Positions 6,034 through 7,042 of a stretch of DNA of 7,042 bases are shown here, piece after piece. Under the pieces are notes generated by a model. The model was not told where the DNA came from and did no database searches. It worked only from the letters and a program-made list of their open reading frames with translations. Source of the DNA: an uncultured bacterium (GTDB lineage: Bacteria > Cyanobacteriota > Vampirovibrionia > Gastranaerophilales > Gastranaerophilaceae). The stretch spans positions 1 through 7,042 of the forward strand of contig CAMVQX010000083.1 in the NCBI GenBank assembly GCA_947169755.1, in the 5' to 3' direction. Each line of letters begins with the position of its first letter. Within the stretch, counting starts at the first letter, position 1. Made by a program: the position numbers and the translations under genes.

Positions 6034-7042
6034 ATGCAGGTTAGCCTAAATAGTATTGATATATCAAGGCCCAAACAGCCAAACTTTAAAGGTGTACCTT
6101 TAGTAAATTTGGCGTCATATCTTGATGAGAGAGTTTTGCTGGGTAAAGCCGTTTTGGACGTAACCGCACTTGATGCTCCGCAAATTATAATGGCTAACAA
6201 CAATCAAGAACGAAGAGAGAAATTTAACAAGGCCTCATTCAGTTTTGCACTCGGTTATCTTTCACCGCTTGTTACTTTGCCTTTGACAAACAGACTCGCA
6301 ATGAAGCATATTGCTAAGTTGACAAAAACCTTCAGCGCAAAAGATGCTAACCTCATTCAATTATCAAATAAATACCTTGTCAATGCCAAAGAAACCGAAA
6401 AAGGTGTAAAACTGCTATCAGAAAAATTAAAAACCGATTACAAACCGATATTAGACAAGGTTGGCGGAGATTATGAAGTATTGAGAAAGAAAATTATTAA
6501 TGCGAAAAATTCTGTTCTGGCATTTGACTTGTTCTTCACTTCAGCTTCAATCGGCTGTGTAGGATTTTTCAACAATTGGCAAACCAAACGCAAAACCAAA
6601 CAAGACGGATATTCAGCAGAATTTTCAATGGCAGACAAAGACATCGTCGAAAAGAGAGCTGAAAGTTACAAGAAAAAAGAACCGTTGCGAAAGGCGGCTT
6701 GGCTCAGTGTTTTGGCTGCATTAACATTGACTCCGCTATTGGTTAAAAAAGGACTAACTTCTCAAAAATCAAACGCCTTATACAATTACATCAAAAAAAT
6801 CGGCCCGAGATTTGACTATACAGACGGAATATTTATGAGCCGACTATCATTGTTATTAGCTTCTTTTGGAATATATTCCGGTATCACTTTAGCATCGAGA
6901 AATCAGACAGAGCTAAAAGATACGTCCATAAGAAGCACAGCTTCAACAATTACATATTTTGGAGGCGACCTTCTTATCGGCAGTATTTTAGGCAGGCTTT
7001 CAGACAAATATCTAAAAACCAATCTGATAAACAAAGATGTTG
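6034..7042 (+). CDS. Hypothetical multi-pass membrane protein with N-terminal FKG motif (3' end outside the window)
   Basis: The frame is open for 336 codons to the window edge, so the protein is longer than seen. Residues 1-20 are a polar leader ending in NFKG (17-20), followed by PLVNLASYLDERVLLGKA. Hydrophobic segments at about 68-84, 160-180, 221-237, 268-287 and 303-321 suggest four or five membrane passes. A charged helical loop of about 75 residues (88-160) and a Lys-rich loop (183-220) separate them. No catalytic motif or known family is recognised. The ATG at 6034 is the only ATG between the upstream in-frame stop (5998-6000) and codon 53. It gives the conserved N-terminus but has no visible Shine-Dalgarno, unlike the other genes here. 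A 5' fragment of a close paralogue lies at 4941-5007. The protein is probably in the inner membrane; its function is unknown. Confidence 0.82.
   Translation, partial: MQVSLNSIDISRPKQPNFKGVPLVNLASYLDERVLLGKAVLDVTALDAPQIIMANNNQERREKFNKASFSFALGYLSPLVTLPLTNRLAMKHIAKLTKTFSAKDANLIQLSNKYLVNAKETEKGVKLLSEKLKTDYKPILDKVGGDYEVLRKKIINAKNSVLAFDLFFTSASIGCVGFFNNWQTKRKTKQDGYSAEFSMADKDIVEKRAESYKKKEPLRKAAWLSVLAALTLTPLLVKKGLTSQKSNALYNYIKKIGPRFDYTDGIFMSRLSLLLASFGIYSGITLASRNQTELKDTSIRSTASTITYFGGDLLIGSILGRLSDKYLKTNLINKDV
6097..6150 (+). repeat. 54-bp direct repeat, copy 2 (inside the gene at 6034)
   Basis: This is the in-gene copy matching 4954-5007 with one silent difference. It encodes residues 22-39 of the membrane protein (PLVNLASYLDERVLLGKA). 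The distance between copies is 1143 bases. Here the repeat is part of a long intact reading frame, so this copy is the parental or functional context. Confidence 0.9.

Noticed and set aside
4954..6150. Composite mobile element or insertion sequence bounded by the 54-bp repeats
   Set aside because: No transposase, no terminal inverted repeats and no target duplication are visible; the repeat is coding sequence of the adjacent gene, so duplication or recombination fits better.
5991..6203. Minus-strand 70-residue frame sharing a stretch with the frame at 4806-5021
   Set aside because: The shared residues come only from reading the 54-bp repeat antisense; the plus strand here encodes the long membrane protein, so this frame is a shadow.

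Overview
The window is AT-rich (about one third G+C by eye), bacterial and uses the standard code. It encodes a TolC-type outer-membrane channel and a type I secretion export pair, so the host has a Gram-negative, double-membrane envelope. Two hypothetical proteins carry a short N-terminal 'FKG' motif after a polar leader. That, with the base composition and the type I system, suggests a gut non-photosynthetic cyanobacterial relative (Melainabacteria/Vampirovibrionia, order Gastranaerophilales). This is inference from pattern recognition, not a database match; another AT-rich gut lineage with an outer membrane is possible.

Left part (1-4776): a tRNA-Thr(CGT) is followed by three tightly packed plus-strand genes: a TolC-like channel, a HlyB-like ABC exporter whose N-terminal peptidase-like domain has lost its catalytic residues, and a HlyD-like membrane fusion protein with a short hairpin. 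The gaps are 9 and 15 bases and each gene has a clear Shine-Dalgarno, so this is one operon encoding a complete type I secretion apparatus. No substrate with RTX repeats or a double-glycine leader lies in the window. A short hairpin follows the operon.

Middle part (4719-5150): about 430 bases without an intact gene, holding debris. A minus-strand C-terminal remnant resembles the tail of the hypothetical gene at 5151-5885. It abuts a plus-strand 54-bp piece nearly identical to the 5' end of the gene at 6034. A GC-richer hairpin region and a strong two-way terminator follow.

Right part (5151-7042): two divergent hypothetical genes. The minus-strand one (244 residues) has three tandem 8-residue N-terminal repeats ending in FKG. 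The plus-strand one (at least 336 residues, cut by the window end) is a multi-pass membrane protein with NFKG near its start. The 54-bp direct repeat brackets the minus-strand gene, so this segment looks shaped by recent duplication and recombination between members of local gene families. I see no CRISPR array, transposase or phage gene.
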